Assembly (NCBI GenBank): GCA_937896115.1 | Contig: CALBLB010000375.1 | Coordinates: forward strand, 1-6,049 | Origin: an uncultured Succinatimonas sp. | GTDB taxonomy: Bacteria > Pseudomonadota > Gammaproteobacteria > Enterobacterales > Succinivibrionaceae | Reading direction: 5' to 3' | DNA: 6,049 nt | In this document: positions 4,394 through 6,049 of the stretch, in pieces | Numbering within the stretch: the stretch's first letter is position 1 | How the letters are laid out: the number at the start of each line of letters is the position of its first letter | Translations under genes and position numbers: made by a program | Notes under the pieces: generated by a model | Told to the model about the DNA's origin: nothing | The model's database searches: none | The model's input: the letters and a program-made list of their open reading frames with translations, nothing else

Positions 4394-6049
4394 ATGCGTA
4401 TTCTGCTCATGAGATTATTATTTGTATTTTTACTGCTGTGTTCTCCTTTATATGCGCATGCCGCATCTTGGTCCGTTTTCATTTACATGTGCGGAAGTGA
4501 TCTTGAATCTAATTACGGTGCCGCAACATTAGATATCGAGGAAATGCTTACCGCAGAACCGTCTGACGATATAACCGTGATCATACAAACAGGCGGCGCA
4601 CAGCAATGGCAAAACTTTGATATATCGTCAAAGAAGATCTCTCGTTTTATCTTAAAAAACGGCGAACTTGCCAAATTATCTGAATTACCTCAAGCCAATA
4701 TGGGCGACGGACAGACTCTTTATGAATTTTTAAAGTTCTGTCAGGAAAACTATGCGGCAGATCACCAGGTACTGTTGTTTTGGGATCACGGAGGAGGAAG
4801 CGTTTTCGGTTTTGCTAACGATCAAAATTTCAATTTTGATTCCATCTCGTTATCTGAATTCAGAAACGCTCTTTCTTCGGTCTACGGAAACGAGGTAGAG
4901 AACAAACCTTTTGACATTATAGGATTCGATACTTGTCTTATGGCCACGGTAGATACGGCAGCAAGTGTAGAGCCTTTTGCTAAGTACATGGTTGCTTCTC
5001 AGGAGGTAGAACCAGGCAACGGCTGGCAATACACCCTATGGTTAAATTCACTAGCAGAAAACACTGATCAAAGCGCCATACAATTAGGCAAAAACATGTG
5101 CGACGCTTATTTTGAAGGGTGTAAAGAAGCAGAAACACAGGAAGCGGCAACTCTGTCTTTGATTGATTTAAAAAAAATCTCTCCCATGCTCAAAGCATGG
5201 AATATTTTCGGCATGTACGCTTTAATGCAAGCCTCAGAAGACGATGCCTTTTATGCAGTCATAGGCCGTGCTGCCTCTCGTTCTGAAAATTTTTCTAACT
5301 CAAAAAGCAGCGGTTATTCCAATATGATAGATATGGGAGATTTCATAACCCGCGTATCCGATGCATCGCAAGAACGACATCCCGCAGCCGACGAAATGCT
5401 CCAATATCTGCAGGATGCCGTTGTATACCAAGTAAGCGGACCATCTCACCATGCATCAGGTCTTTCATGCTATTACCCTTTTGATGCTGATGAAAATAGC
5501 TACGGCATGATGCTTGAAAACGGCCTGATTAATTCCTTCATTCTCACTTACGGATTACAGCACGGATTTATAGACGCAGATACGGCAAATTCCATACTTG
5601 AAGAAATAACAGATCATGAAGAAAACAATACATCATCAGTACAGCCAAATTCTTTACCGCAACAACCGACTTCACAAGAAAATGCAGTAAATTCTATTGC
5701 TAATGCGGTCAATCACGGGATCAATTCAGCTTTGCAATCACTGTTAAATCAAAAGCCTTCATCAGGACAGGATCCTATTTCTTTTATTCAAGAATTAGTA
5801 AATTCCAATGTATCAGTAATTGCACAATCCATTAAACCGATGGAAAAACTCGATATAAGTTCTCTTGAAGACAATAAAGTAGAACTTATTGAAAAACAAG
5901 ACGGATCTCCGGCTTTGGAAATGAAAATAGCCGCCGATGCTCTTAAATACATAGATTCAGTGCGTTTCTACCTTGCAACACTCGGCTCAAACAATGAGGT
6001 TACTGTTTTCGGTGACGACATAGATATGGATCAGGATTGGGATAACGGT
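4394..6049 (+). CDS. Clostripain-like cysteine peptidase (family C11), 3' end outside the window
   Basis: The frame is open for 552 codons from the ATG at 4394 to the window edge with no stop, so the C-terminus is missing. A signal peptide (about 1-23, cleavage near AHA) exports it. The C11 domain spans about 25-400: the catalytic histidine is H132 in WDHGGG (130-135), the catalytic cysteine is C181 in GFDTCLM (177-183), and later landmarks are NMIDMGDF (310-317) and GLSCYYPF (356-363). Asp179, two residues before the cysteine, matches the S1-pocket aspartate of studied C11 enzymes and predicts cleavage after Arg or Lys. After about residue 407 comes a linker rich in Asn, Gln, Ser and Pro, then a beta-rich-looking C-terminal domain from about 480. 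The last residues form an acidic DIDMDQDWDNG motif (542-552), possibly calcium-binding. It is the fourth gene of the cluster, probably a periplasmic or secreted protease. Its substrate is unknown. Confidence 0.9.
   Translation, partial: MRILLMRLLFVFLLLCSPLYAHAASWSVFIYMCGSDLESNYGAATLDIEEMLTAEPSDDITVIIQTGGAQQWQNFDISSKKISRFILKNGELAKLSELPQANMGDGQTLYEFLKFCQENYAADHQVLLFWDHGGGSVFGFANDQNFNFDSISLSEFRNALSSVYGNEVENKPFDIIGFDTCLMATVDTAASVEPFAKYMVASQEVEPGNGWQYTLWLNSLAENTDQSAIQLGKNMCDAYFEGCKEAETQEAATLSLIDLKKISPMLKAWNIFGMYALMQASEDDAFYAVIGRAASRSENFSNSKSSGYSNMIDMGDFITRVSDASQERHPAADEMLQYLQDAVVYQVSGPSHHASGLSCYYPFDADENSYGMMLENGLINSFILTYGLQHGFIDADTANSILEEITDHEENNTSSVQPNSLPQQPTSQENAVNSIANAVNHGINSALQSLLNQKPSSGQDPISFIQELVNSNVSVIAQSIKPMEKLDISSLEDNKVELIEKQDGSPALEMKIAADALKYIDSVRFYLATLGSNNEVTVFGDDIDMDQDWDNG

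Noticed and set aside
4394..4450. Possible lipoprotein signal in the C11 protease (LLLC at residues 13-16)
   Set aside because: The residue before the cysteine is Leu rather than Gly, Ala or Ser, so it is not a lipobox; an ordinary signal peptide cut near AHA fits better.
1..6049. CRISPR arrays, tRNA genes, insertion sequences, integrase or phage genes
   Set aside because: I saw no regularly spaced repeats, tRNA-like cloverleaf, transposase or terminal inverted repeats, so the gene cluster shows no direct sign of being on a mobile element.

Overview
The window looks like a piece of chromosome from a low-GC (roughly 40% in genes) Gram-negative bacterium, probably an anaerobic or gut-associated gammaproteobacterium. 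The basis is a pair of HdeA/HdeB-type periplasmic proteins (a proteobacterial family), several Sec signal peptides suited to a periplasm, and a clostripain-like (C11) protease of the kind common in gut anaerobes. A Succinivibrionaceae-like host would fit, but this is inference from composition and gene content; there is no rRNA or other taxonomic marker.

Layout: two divergent transcription units are separated by a long AT-rich gap. On the minus strand, 663 down to 65, lie two tandem paralogous genes for small secreted HdeA/HdeB-like acid-stress chaperones. In both, the first in-frame ATG of the open frame is upstream of the likely true start; good Shine-Dalgarno sequences and clean signal peptides place the starts at 663 and 355. 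The gap at 664-1403 has no convincing gene, is about 27% GC over most of its length, and contains direct TGTCAAA-type repeats near the hde start and a perfect 8-bp inverted repeat just upstream of the rightward genes.

On the plus strand, 1404 to the window end, four genes lie head to tail with gaps of 10, 30 and 34 bp and no terminator between them: a LemA family membrane protein, a TPM-domain protein with a zinc ribbon and a Gly/Ser tail, an exported TPR-repeat protein, and an exported C11 cysteine protease that runs off the right edge (552 codons present, no stop).

Working model: every protein in the window is exported or membrane-anchored. LemA and TPM proteins are frequent neighbours in bacteria and are thought to act together at the envelope, though their biochemical role is poorly defined. 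The TPR protein would be a periplasmic scaffold and the C11 enzyme an Arg/Lys-specific protease. The least familiar aspect is the joining of LemA-TPM to a TPR scaffold and a clostripain-like protease in one apparent operon. Each family is known; any joint function is inference.
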